Assembly: GCA_012514315.1 (NCBI GenBank)
Contig: JAAZAN010000111.1
Location: 1-64,000 of the forward strand
Reading direction: 5' to 3'
DNA: 64,000 nt
DNA from: Chloroflexota bacterium
GTDB taxonomy: Bacteria > Chloroflexota > Anaerolineae > B4-G1
The position numbers and the translations under genes were made by a program. Positions 55,525 to 64,000 of this stretch are shown one piece after another (the first letter of the stretch is position 1; every line of letters starts with the position of its first letter). The notes under the pieces were generated by a model, which made no database searches, had not been told where the DNA came from, and was given only the letters and a program-made list of their open reading frames with translations.

Positions 55525-58497
55525 GTGACTGGCAGGTGGGTGCAGCGAAAGGCTCTGATGGTGCGGCGGGCAGCCGGTATCGCTGCAGGGCTGTTTCTCG
55601 TTCGTGTGGCGCTGGAAGCCACGCTGAGCCCTGTATCCGGCGCGTGGATAGTGCTCGCAGTTGTGGCTGGAGGGGTTTCAGGCTATTTCGGCGGGCGGCA
55701 GGTCGAGAGATGGGGTGGGTCTCTCTGGTCTGCGTACGTGCTCTTGGGCTACGTCGTCTGGCCGCAACGCGACCCCCTTGCGGCCGGCATCCTTCTCATC
55801 CTGGCGCTTTTGGTCTGGCTCCTCTCCGCCAGCCTCGATAGGCTGCCCCGTGCGGCGGTAACGACCACGGACGTACTGACTTTTCTGATCCCACTGATCA
55901 TCTATGGACTTACCGTATCTCCCGATGTCCTTCCGGCTGACTCGGGTGAGTTCCAGCTTGTTGCTGCTCGGTTGGGAGTAGCCCATCCGCCAGGATACCC
56001 GCTGTATACATTGGCTGGCCATCTCTTCACGCGTCTCGTTCCATGGGGAACACCTGCCTATCGGCTCAATCTGATGAGCGCAGTTCTGGCGGCGGGAACG
56101 CTGCTGCTGTTGAGTCGCGCGTCGCGCATTTGGGCGCGCAAATTGGGTCTGCCGTCCCATGTGGCTTTGGGTTCCGGTGTGGCCGCTGCACTCACGCTGG
56201 GCAGTGCGACAACTTTCTGGGCGCAGGCGACGATTGCCAACATCCGTATGCCTACGGCATTCTGTACTGCCTGGGCGCTCCATGCCCTGGCGCGCTATGA
56301 TGCGGCGGTGGGCCGGCATGCAGCGGATCGCGCACTGACCGCACTGGGACTTGCGCTCGGCCTGGGGTTGGGGCATCATCCATCGTTGGTATTTCTGGGG
56401 TTCTTCTTGGTTCTCTACGCAGTGTTGGTTGACCCGGCCCTGGTCCTGCGGCCGAGACGCTGGTGGCGGCCCATGTTGGCCGGACTTGTCGGATTGCTGC
56501 CTTATCTGTATCTGCCTATCGCTGGGTCCCGCGATGCTCTGTTGGCGCCGTCCAGGCTGGACACGCTGGATAGCTTTCTGCAGCACGTCCTGGCGCGGGG
56601 ATTCGCTGGAGACATGTTCGCGTATGCAAACACGAGCGACCTATCTCACCGGCTGACGCTTCTGCCCACGCTGTTCTCGTTCCAGTTCAATGGCCTGGTC
56701 CTCTTGGCTGCCGTGGTTGGTATGGTCGCGTTACTTTGCCGCTGTTGGCGTCTATTCGTCCTGGTCGCTGGCAGCATAGCGGTGCACACCTTCGTGACGG
56801 TGACTTACCGTGCACCCCAGACGGTTGAGTATCTGATGCCGGCTTACCTGCCCATCGCGCTCTCTGTGGCCTTCGTACCCTCGGCATATACTGCAGCAGG
56901 CCGTTCGAGGTGGGTAGTGCGCGGGTGGCGCATTGCCCAGGAGCTGCTGGTGGCTGCGACGACATGCGGGGCCCTGCTCAACGGTCACGCGCATGCGACT
57001 AGTTTTCTGGAGCTGGCGGCCGATCGCTCGACTCGTGAAGCGGTTCTGCCATTGCTGGAGCAGTCGCCTGCTGATGCACTCATTCTGGCCGATTGGCACT
57101 GGGCGACGCCGCTATGGTACTTGCAGCACGTCGAGGGACGCCGGCCTGATGTCGATGTGCAGTATGTCTACAATGTGTCAGGCGAGGAGTACTGGGTGAC
57201 GTGGGAGAGACGGATTCGTGAGGCGCCGATGGATCGGCCGTTGTTGTTGACTCACTTCTATACCTTTGACGGCTACACGACTGAACCCTGGGGATACGGG
57301 TTCGCGATTCGACCGAGACCGGTGACGACACCCCTCACCCCACTCGAGCCTCTGGATGTTGTGTTTGGTGACAGGCTGCGCGTGCTGGGATATCGAGTGC
57401 AGCCGTCAGATGTCAGCCCTGGCGACGTTGTTGAGTTGGATATCGCGTGGCAGGCGACGGGCTCGCTGGAGAATGCGCCGTCGTTTACCGTGCGTCTTGG
57501 AGGCGATGCGGGGGAGCGGCTTGCACAGGCTGATCAGGCTCTCGATCCGGATGTTGAGATCGGTGAGGTGCGTTTCGAGCGTCTGGTACTGCCGCTTTAC
57601 CCCAGCCTGGAAAGCGGGCGGCACTGGCTACAACTGGGAGCTTACACGGTGACCGCTGACGGATTTGAGGATTTGACCACGTCGACAGGGGCCACGAGTG
57701 TCGCGCTGGGCGGTCTTCTGCTGGCACCCAACATGGATCAGCCTTTCTCACTACATTCCAGGAACATACCATTCGCGCACGGGCCGGAGCTCGTCGGAGT
57801 TGACTACGATCGCACCGTACCGGATGTTCTACGTGTCTATCTGCACTGGCTCGGGCCGACCGCGCCAGGCTGGCAGATCGAGTTGAGTAGCTCTAATCGG
57901 CCACCACCGGCATCCGGACCTGAGTATGTAAAGGCGCTGCCGGAGGCGGAGGCTGGAGTTTATCAGACAGTCGTGGTAGACTTAGTTGGCGAAGAGACCG
58001 GTTCGGTCTGGCTGACGCTGATTGGACCTGCTGGGGAGGTGAAGCCAGCGGCGGGGCCTTGGGGATGGCGTGTGGAGCAGGTGCGGTTGCCAGAACCGCC
58101 GTTGGATGCGCGGTTTGTGCCAATCGGCGGTGAACTCGCTGTTGTCGACGCGACGGCACGAACGGCTGCGCCAGGAGGGACCGCGACGGTGGACGTTACC
58201 TTCGTGGGGCTGAACCCTCTGGTTAGCGACTACGCCGTGAGCGTGCGCCTGATGGATGAGGGGGGGCAGTGGCTTGCGCGGCACGATATGCAACCTGCAC
58301 AGGGCGCCGTACCCACGTTGAAATGGATCCGCGGAAGCAGGGTCGTGGATCGTCACCTGTTGCCCGTTCCGGAGGGAGATGTCGGTCAGACGGTACAGGC
58401 GGGCCTGGTGGTGTATGAACGATTCCGGGAGATCGTCTTGCCGCCACTCGATGGGCGGTTTCGTGACGTGCCTTTGGGCACCTGGGCACAGCCCTAA
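55525..58497 (+). CDS. DUF2723-family GT-C-like membrane protein
   Basis: LTVSPDVLPADSGEFQLVAARLGVAHPPGYPLYTLAGHLFTRLVPWGTPAYRLNLMSAVLA; C-terminal beta-modules. Start shifted to GTG 55525 because TATAAT lies within the longer ORF; ATG 55558 is an alternative. Confidence 0.82.
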   Translation: MTGRWVQRKALMVRRAAGIAAGLFLVRVALEATLSPVSGAWIVLAVVAGGVSGYFGGRQVERWGGSLWSAYVLLGYVVWPQRDPLAAGILLILALLVWLLSASLDRLPRAAVTTTDVLTFLIPLIIYGLTVSPDVLPADSGEFQLVAARLGVAHPPGYPLYTLAGHLFTRLVPWGTPAYRLNLMSAVLAAGTLLLLSRASRIWARKLGLPSHVALGSGVAAALTLGSATTFWAQATIANIRMPTAFCTAWALHALARYDAAVGRHAADRALTALGLALGLGLGHHPSLVFLGFFLVLYAVLVDPALVLRPRRWWRPMLAGLVGLLPYLYLPIAGSRDALLAPSRLDTLDSFLQHVLARGFAGDMFAYANTSDLSHRLTLLPTLFSFQFNGLVLLAAVVGMVALLCRCWRLFVLVAGSIAVHTFVTVTYRAPQTVEYLMPAYLPIALSVAFVPSAYTAAGRSRWVVRGWRIAQELLVAATTCGALLNGHAHATSFLELAADRSTREAVLPLLEQSPADALILADWHWATPLWYLQHVEGRRPDVDVQYVYNVSGEEYWVTWERRIREAPMDRPLLLTHFYTFDGYTTEPWGYGFAIRPRPVTTPLTPLEPLDVVFGDRLRVLGYRVQPSDVSPGDVVELDIAWQATGSLENAPSFTVRLGGDAGERLAQADQALDPDVEIGEVRFERLVLPLYPSLESGRHWLQLGAYTVTADGFEDLTTSTGATSVALGGLLLAPNMDQPFSLHSRNIPFAHGPELVGVDYDRTVPDVLRVYLHWLGPTAPGWQIELSSSNRPPPASGPEYVKALPEAEAGVYQTVVVDLVGEETGSVWLTLIGPAGEVKPAAGPWGWRVEQVRLPEPPLDARFVPIGGELAVVDATARTAAPGGTATVDVTFVGLNPLVSDYAVSVRLMDEGGQWLARHDMQPAQGAVPTLKWIRGSRVVDRHLLPVPEGDVGQTVQAGLVVYERFREIVLPPLDGRFRDVPLGTWAQP

Positions 58498-58539
58498 TGC
58501 AGGTCGTGGCATCGGCAGGCGCTGAGGCCCTGTAGACCT

Positions 58540-60045
58540 GTGTTCGAATGGAATGCTGCGATGATGACTCAAAGCTGGTTATTCCGTGTGTTCACCTCGC
58601 GTCACCGCTGGCTCAGCGTTCTGGCAACGTGGTTGCTCTGTGCTGGAGCGGCGGTGATTATCGGATACTTGCTGGCGGAGTTTGGTGTGGTGGTTGCGGC
58701 TGCCGGCCTCGCCGGGTTGCTCGCGGGCCTCTGGGTGTTGGGCGGTATTGAGAGGGCCTACCTGGCCGTCATCGGGGTCGTGTGTCTGTTGCCGTTTGCC
58801 TCGTTCCCGATCGATATCGGTTTCACCCCCACGCTCTTGGATGCGGCGCTAGGCGCCCTCTTCTTCATTTGGATTGTGAGGGTCGCGACCGGTAAGCAAC
58901 GTGAGTTCATCGGCACGCCGCTGGCGCTGCCCGTTACGGTGTTCATCCTGCTGGCGATCGGCGCGTTTGTTTTTGGACTGGCGCATGCGCCCCTAACCAG
59001 TTACCTCGTGCGTCACTTTGCCGAAGTGATGCTCAGTATCGCAATGTTCTTTCTTGTTGTGAATACTGTGCGTGATATCGAACGCCTTGAGCGGATCGTA
59101 CGGATGCTGATTGTATGCACGTTTGTTACTGCGGTTGTAGGTATTGCACTGTATGTGATAGCGGATCAAGTATCGCGCGATCTGGCGATTAGAGCACTGT
59201 CGGCGCTTGGGCGCCTTAAGTATCCTACGGGGCCTGGCGTTCTCCGCTACATTATGGAGGATCCTGAAAGGCCCCTGCGAGCGACCTCAACGTCGGTCGA
59301 TCCTAATGTGCTGGGCAGCCTGCTCAATATTGTGGTGGCTATTGCAGTGCCCCAGTTGTTCGCACGGCATCCAATCTTTCGTCGCCGCTATCTCCTGCCG
59401 ATGCTGGGCGCCACAGCGCTCTGTCTGGGGCTGACCCTGAGTCGAGGAGCTCTGGTCAGTATGAGCGTTGCGTTGGTGATCATCGCAACGCTCCGGTATC
59501 GGAGACTGTGGCTGATGCTATCGGGGGGGGCTGTCCTGATACTGCTGCTCCCTCAGACGCAGAGTTACGTCGCTCACCTGATCACAGGCTTCCGCGTCGG
59601 TGATCTGGCGACACAGATGCGATTCGGGGAGTATAAGGATGCGCTGATTCTGATCGGCCGCTACCCGTGGTTCGGTGTGGGATTTGGTGCTTCACCCGAT
59701 ATCGACACCTACATTGGAGTATCCAATGTATACCTGTTGATCGCTGAACAGATGGGGCTGATTGGGTTGGGTAGTTTTCTCTCGGTCATCCTGGTCTTTC
59801 TTATCAGCTTCTGGCGAAACCGCAGCCGGGCTGCGATGTCGCCCAGGTTAGAGCCGCTCTGGTGGGGACTTCACGCTGGGATTATGGGGGCGTTGGTGGG
59901 CGGTCTTGTTGACCACTACTTCTTCAATCTGGATTTTCATCATTCGGTTACGCTGTTCTGGCTGGTGATTGCTCTGGCAACTACCGCGACCACTTTGATC
60001 GGCCGCAGAGAGTGCGATGATGCCAGGCAGCCGGCCGGCAGATAG
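58540..60045 (+). CDS. O-antigen ligase family protein
   Basis: Multi-TM; large loop and LSRGALVSMSVALVIIATL...PWFGVGFGASPDIDTYIGVSNVYLLIAEQMGLIGL. Confidence 0.85.
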   Translation: MFEWNAAMMTQSWLFRVFTSRHRWLSVLATWLLCAGAAVIIGYLLAEFGVVVAAAGLAGLLAGLWVLGGIERAYLAVIGVVCLLPFASFPIDIGFTPTLLDAALGALFFIWIVRVATGKQREFIGTPLALPVTVFILLAIGAFVFGLAHAPLTSYLVRHFAEVMLSIAMFFLVVNTVRDIERLERIVRMLIVCTFVTAVVGIALYVIADQVSRDLAIRALSALGRLKYPTGPGVLRYIMEDPERPLRATSTSVDPNVLGSLLNIVVAIAVPQLFARHPIFRRRYLLPMLGATALCLGLTLSRGALVSMSVALVIIATLRYRRLWLMLSGGAVLILLLPQTQSYVAHLITGFRVGDLATQMRFGEYKDALILIGRYPWFGVGFGASPDIDTYIGVSNVYLLIAEQMGLIGLGSFLSVILVFLISFWRNRSRAAMSPRLEPLWWGLHAGIMGALVGGLVDHYFFNLDFHHSVTLFWLVIALATTATTLIGRRECDDARQPAGR

Positions 60046-60085
60046 CGCGTGGCAGATCCCAAATCGCAATTACGGAGGAACTGAG

Positions 60086-60454
60086 ATGGCTGGTGAATTT
60101 CGCATTGTGTTGCGCGCCGAGGACTACGACGCGACAGTGGCTTTCTACCGGGACGGTTTGGAGCTTCCTATCGATCATGACTGGGATAGAGGTCCGTTGC
60201 AGCGGGGGACGGTATTTCGGGCGGCATCAGGCCTGATCGAGATTCTGCCGCTCCAGGAAGGTGAGACGTTTGTTCCCCCCACGGGTCTGGAAATCGCCTA
60301 CGAGGTGGAAGATGTCGACGCCTGGTGCGAGCGGATTGCCGCTAAGGGACTGCCCATTCTGGGTGAGCTGGCCGACAAACCCTGGGGGCACCGGACGTTC
60401 TCAGTGACGGACCCGGTAGGCGTCAAAGTGATCCTGTATCGCATCATTGGGTAG
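60086..60454 (+). CDS. VOC (glyoxalase/bleomycin-resistance-like) family protein
   Basis: FRIVLRAEDYDATVAFYRDGLELPIDHDWDRGPLQRGTVFRA...KPWGHRTFSVTDPVGVKVILYRI; ATG 60086 behind AGGAA. Confidence 0.88.
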   Translation: MAGEFRIVLRAEDYDATVAFYRDGLELPIDHDWDRGPLQRGTVFRAASGLIEILPLQEGETFVPPTGLEIAYEVEDVDAWCERIAAKGLPILGELADKPWGHRTFSVTDPVGVKVILYRIIG

Positions 60455-60460
60455 GCGATT

Positions 60461-61180
60461 GTGATCAAGGCGATCACGTTCGATTTCTGGGGCACGCTCT
60501 ATCAGGACACCTTAGGTCAGGATGAGAGAGTCCTGTGGTTGCAGGAGGTGTTCACGGAGCACAGCCAGCCCCGTTCGCTGGAGGAAGTCGCAGCCGCGCG
60601 AGATCGTGCGTGGGCAGTGCAGGAGCGGGTATGGCTCGAAGAGCACCGATCGATATCAGCGGCTGACTGGCTGCATCTGGCGACTGACTCTCTGGGTGTT
60701 CAGCTTCCAGAGGCTGTTCTGAGTGAGACTGCCCGGTATCTCGAGGATTTCTACCTGGTGCGCGGTACTCGACCCCGGCCAATAGACGGGGTTCAGGATG
60801 TTGTCCCACGTCTGGCGCAACGATATCGCCTGGGGTTGATTTCGGACACGGGTTTGACGCCGGGGCGTGTGCTGCGCCAGGTCATGGATGATGATGGGCT
60901 TCTGACGCACTTCGGTGTGCTGACGTTCTCCGATGAGACTGGTGTGACCAAGCCGATCGCTGAAGTGTTCCTACGTACTCTGGCTGTCCTGGGGGTAACT
61001 CCTGAGACGGCTGCTCATATTGGGGACTTGCCCGAGACAGACCTGACTGGTGCGCGTGCGGTCGGAATGCGTTCCGTTCTATTCCTGGGCAAGAGCCAAC
61101 GAGAAGATGGTCGCCCACTGGCTGATGGGGTTTTCGAAGACTACCGTGAGCTGGAAAACCTGTTGTCGGATCTCGCGTAG
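60461..61180 (+). CDS. HAD-superfamily hydrolase
   Basis: ITFDFWGTLYQDT, LGLISDTGLTPGRVLR, HIGDLPETDLTGARAVGMRSVL. Confidence 0.9.
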   Translation: MIKAITFDFWGTLYQDTLGQDERVLWLQEVFTEHSQPRSLEEVAAARDRAWAVQERVWLEEHRSISAADWLHLATDSLGVQLPEAVLSETARYLEDFYLVRGTRPRPIDGVQDVVPRLAQRYRLGLISDTGLTPGRVLRQVMDDDGLLTHFGVLTFSDETGVTKPIAEVFLRTLAVLGVTPETAAHIGDLPETDLTGARAVGMRSVLFLGKSQREDGRPLADGVFEDYRELENLLSDLA

Positions 61181-61252
61181 TCTGCCCGCTGCTATCGAGT
61201 ACCTGAACAAGTAGACGGAGCTGTGAAGCCGTCTGAGCTTGAGATCGCAGTC

Positions 61253-61280
61253 TTGACGCATATGTTCACTCTGCTATAAT
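61253..61280 (+). promoter_or_regulatory. Sigma70-like promoter for prfA
   Basis: TTGACG-N16-TATAAT. Confidence 0.7.
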
Positions 61281-61338
61281 AGCGTTGGTGGGGAGGGGCG
61301 GCTCTCGAGAGGCCGCCCCAGTCCGTGATGAGGGATCT

Positions 61339-62403
61339 ATGCTGGAGAGACTGGACAAAATCGAGCAACGTTTTGATGATCTGACGAGTCTGTTGGCCGA
61401 TCCAGATGTCGTTCAGGACTATGAGCGAGTAGCTGAATATGCCAAGGAACGTTCGGAACTGGAGGACGTGATCTCGGCCTATCGGGCTTATAAGTCGACC
61501 GGGGATGAGCTGGAAGGCGCCGAGGCTATGGCGGAGGACGATTCTGACCCGGAGCTAAAGGAGCTTGCAGAGGCGGAGGTTGAGCGGCTGCGCAGGCAAC
61601 TGGAGGCGTTGGAGGCTCGCTTGCACGAGCTTCTGCTTCCCAAGGACCCGCGCGACGAGAAGAACGTCATCGTAGAGGTGCGTGCTGGCGCCGGCGGGGA
61701 CGAGGCCGGGCTCTTTGCGGCAGAGTTGGTGCGGATGTACACGCGCTACGCTGAACGCCACGGTTGGAAGACCGATCTGATCAGTGACCACCCTACGGGT
61801 GTTGGTGGCTATAAAGAGGCGGTGTTCGCGGTAAAGGGACGGGGAGCATATTCCCGACTCAAATATGAGAGCGGGGTTCATCGTGTCCAACGCGTTCCGA
61901 TCACTGAGTCATCCGGGCGAATCCACACATCTACGGCTACTGTTGCCGTCCTGCCTGAGGTGGATGACGTAGACATTCACATCGATCCCAAGGACCTTGA
62001 GATCGAAGCCTATGGTTCATCCGGTCCTGGCGGGCAGCATATGCAGAAGAATGCGACAGCGATTCGCATTGTACATGTTCCGACCGGAATGGTTGTATCC
62101 TGCGAGAGCGAACGCTCGCAGACCCAGAACAAGTTACGTGCAATGTCCGTGTTGCGTGCCCGACTCTATGAACAGGAACTTGAGAAGCAGACTGAGGAGG
62201 TTGCCGAGGCGAGGCGGTCGCAGGTCGGAACCGGAGAGCGTAGTGAGAAGATCCGGACCTACAATTTCCCGCAAAGCCGGGTTACCGACCATCGCATCGG
62301 GTTGACATCGTATCAGCTATCCTCCATTCTGGATGGCGATCTTGACGAGTTCATTGATGCGCTGGTCGAACGGGGGCGAGCGGAGTTGCTGCAGGGGTCG
62401 TAG
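61339..62403 (+). CDS. prfA: Peptide chain release factor 1
   Basis: GAGGDEAGLFAAELVRMY, RVPITESSGRIHTSTATVAVLPE, GSSGPGGQHMQKNATAIRIVHVPTGMVVSCESERSQTQNK. Confidence 0.96.
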   Translation: MLERLDKIEQRFDDLTSLLADPDVVQDYERVAEYAKERSELEDVISAYRAYKSTGDELEGAEAMAEDDSDPELKELAEAEVERLRRQLEALEARLHELLLPKDPRDEKNVIVEVRAGAGGDEAGLFAAELVRMYTRYAERHGWKTDLISDHPTGVGGYKEAVFAVKGRGAYSRLKYESGVHRVQRVPITESSGRIHTSTATVAVLPEVDDVDIHIDPKDLEIEAYGSSGPGGQHMQKNATAIRIVHVPTGMVVSCESERSQTQNKLRAMSVLRARLYEQELEKQTEEVAEARRSQVGTGERSEKIRTYNFPQSRVTDHRIGLTSYQLSSILDGDLDEFIDALVERGRAELLQGS

Positions 62404-62478
62404 TCTGGGCTAGCTGTTATGTCTGCATGAAAGTCTATCATCCAATCACTAACAGGAGGGAAAAAACCTAAACGGATC

Positions 62479-63417
62479 GTGAACACAAACGAGGACGTGC
62501 CCGACGCTCTTTCCTCGGCCCATCGCACTCGTGTGGGAGCACAACACGGTGTTCCGCATAGTGCTGGGCCTCATCTCCGCTATCCATCAAGTTCAGTACA
62601 GGCAGCGTTGCGTCAGTCTGCTGGACAGCTGCAGGAAGTCACGGACATCCCGCGTCTGGAGGCGGAGGTGCTTCTCGCCCATGTTTTGCAGAGTTCACGC
62701 ACTACTCTATTGGCTCATCCCGAACAGGCGCTGTCGGCGGACCAGTTCTGGCGCTATGCCGATATCGTCCGCCAGCGATCGACAGGCTACCCTTTGCCCT
62801 ATCTGACCGGAACTGCTGAGTTCTATGCGCTCTCGTTCGAGGTGACACCCGAGGTGCTGATCCCGCGGCCGGAGACCGAGATCCTGGTTGATCTTGCCCT
62901 GGCTCGCCGTCCAACTTGTGTTGTTGATGTTGGGACGGGGTCCGGATGTATCGCAATTGCGCTGGCCGCGCACCTGCCAGAAGCTCAGATCACCGGCATC
63001 GAGCTGTCACCCGCGGCGCTGGCCGTGGCTCAGCGGAATGCCGAGCGCCATGGTGTCGCCGATCGCATCCAATGGATTGTGGGTGACGTCCTGGTGCCCC
63101 GTCCTGGACCGGCTGACCTGATTGTCTCCAATCCCCCCTACGTCCGTACCAGTGAGATGGCGACTCTGCCGGTGTCGGTCCGGAGTTACGAGCCTGCTGT
63201 GGCCCTAGATGGGGGAGCGGATGGCCTTGTGACCATTCGGCAGTTGCTCAATCAGGCTCCCGCAGTATTGGGGCCCGATGGTTGTCTGCTGATGGAGATC
63301 GGCGTTGACCAAGCTGAGGCGGCCATCGATCTGGCTCGTACCGCGTTTCCCCAGGCCCAGATCTACATACATCCTGACTTGGCTGGACACGATCGCGTGT
63401 TGGAGGTCAGTCTGTGA
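62479..63417 (+). CDS. prmC: Peptide chain release factor N5-glutamine methyltransferase
   Basis: VLIPRPETEILVDLAL, VDVGTGSGCIAIALA, LIVSNPPYV; directly downstream of prfA. Confidence 0.95.
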   Translation: MNTNEDVPDALSSAHRTRVGAQHGVPHSAGPHLRYPSSSVQAALRQSAGQLQEVTDIPRLEAEVLLAHVLQSSRTTLLAHPEQALSADQFWRYADIVRQRSTGYPLPYLTGTAEFYALSFEVTPEVLIPRPETEILVDLALARRPTCVVDVGTGSGCIAIALAAHLPEAQITGIELSPAALAVAQRNAERHGVADRIQWIVGDVLVPRPGPADLIVSNPPYVRTSEMATLPVSVRSYEPAVALDGGADGLVTIRQLLNQAPAVLGPDGCLLMEIGVDQAEAAIDLARTAFPQAQIYIHPDLAGHDRVLEVSL

Positions 63418-64000
63418 TCGATTTGGTGGCATTGGATTTAGATGGTACACTCATTGGCGACGATCTGGTTGTCTCGCCGCGTGTCAGACGGGCGATCCAG
63501 GCTGTTCAGGACCGCGACGTCACGGTGACTCTGGCGACGGGACGTATGCACGCATTTGCGGTGCCTTTCGCGCACGAACTGCACCTTACTGCACCGCTTA
63601 TCTCCTACCAAGGGGCCCTGATCTGCCCGGCAGATTCGGACGCCCCGCTGTACCGGGTCACCATGTCGCGCGATCTGATGCGCGAGGCACTGGATTGGCA
63701 GATTGAGCGGGGTTGGCAGGTTGTGTTGTTTGCCAATGGCGCGGCCTACGTCGCGGATCGACGCAGGCCGCAGGAGTTCTATCGCGAACTTGTGGGCGAG
63801 CATTCAATCTGGGTCGATGATCTGCGAGATGTTCTGGTTGACTATGATCCGATGAAGTTCATCGTCTTTGTCAAGCCCGATACGGGCGCTCAGATCGAGG
63901 CGGAACTGCGTGACAGATTCGGCGACCGAATCGCCGTCACTCGATCACATGCCCTCATCGTCGAAGGTAATCCGCTGAATGTGTCCAAAGGGGATGCGCT
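63414..64000 (+). CDS. Cof-type HAD-IIB family hydrolase (truncated at window end)
   Basis: GTG start overlapping prmC TGA; MIDLVALDLDGTLIGDDLVVSPRVRRAIQAVQDRDVTVTLATGRM...NPLNVSKGDAL. Confidence 0.9.
   Translation, partial: MIDLVALDLDGTLIGDDLVVSPRVRRAIQAVQDRDVTVTLATGRMHAFAVPFAHELHLTAPLISYQGALICPADSDAPLYRVTMSRDLMREALDWQIERGWQVVLFANGAAYVADRRRPQEFYRELVGEHSIWVDDLRDVLVDYDPMKFIVFVKPDTGAQIEAELRDRFGDRIAVTRSHALIVEGNPLNVSKGDA

Noticed and set aside
1-64000. CRISPR arrays, tRNAs, intact IS elements or prophage
   Set aside because: No regularly spaced direct repeats, tRNA-like cloverleaf/TTCGANNC context, transposase, integrase or phage structural motifs recognised by eye; a tRNAscan/ISfinder search would be decisive.

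Overview
The window looks like a chromosomal segment of a GC-rich bacterium, probably Chloroflexi-like (an inference from gene content and motif style, not proven). It opens with the 3' end of a 23S rRNA and a 5S rRNA. Housekeeping genes follow: tatA-like, dnaX, ybaB, recR and comEC. From about 7.2 to 9.4 kb there is a decay zone with an alpha/beta-hydrolase fragment, a serine beta-lactamase-family pseudogene that has lost its catalytic Lys, and a disrupted PD-(D/E)XK-like nuclease gene. A GH4 glycosidase comes next. Most of the window, about 10.9-51.9 kb plus 55.5-60.0 kb, is an array of large multi-TM GT-C-type glycosyltransferase-like proteins with C-terminal extracytoplasmic beta-rich modules. 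Five of these are close GT39-like paralogs sharing an apparently uncharacterised two-cysteine domain. Inside the array is a tightly coupled six-gene operon: DUF4956, CotH-like (active site apparently lost), VTC/polyphosphate-polymerase domain, CotH fused to a beta-helix, a GT-C-like membrane protein, and CotH with InlB-like and lamin-tail modules. It has its own sigma70-like promoter and is preceded by a formylglycine-generating-enzyme-like (SUMF1) gene. This operon is the best candidate for an under-described system: extracytoplasmic phosphorylation or polyphosphate handling coupled to surface glycosylation. The window ends with a DEAD-box helicase, hxlB-like, a secreted hypothetical, DUF2723, O-antigen ligase-like, VOC, HAD, prfA, prmC and a truncated Cof-type HAD gene. 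All family calls were made by eye from motifs; no database search was run.
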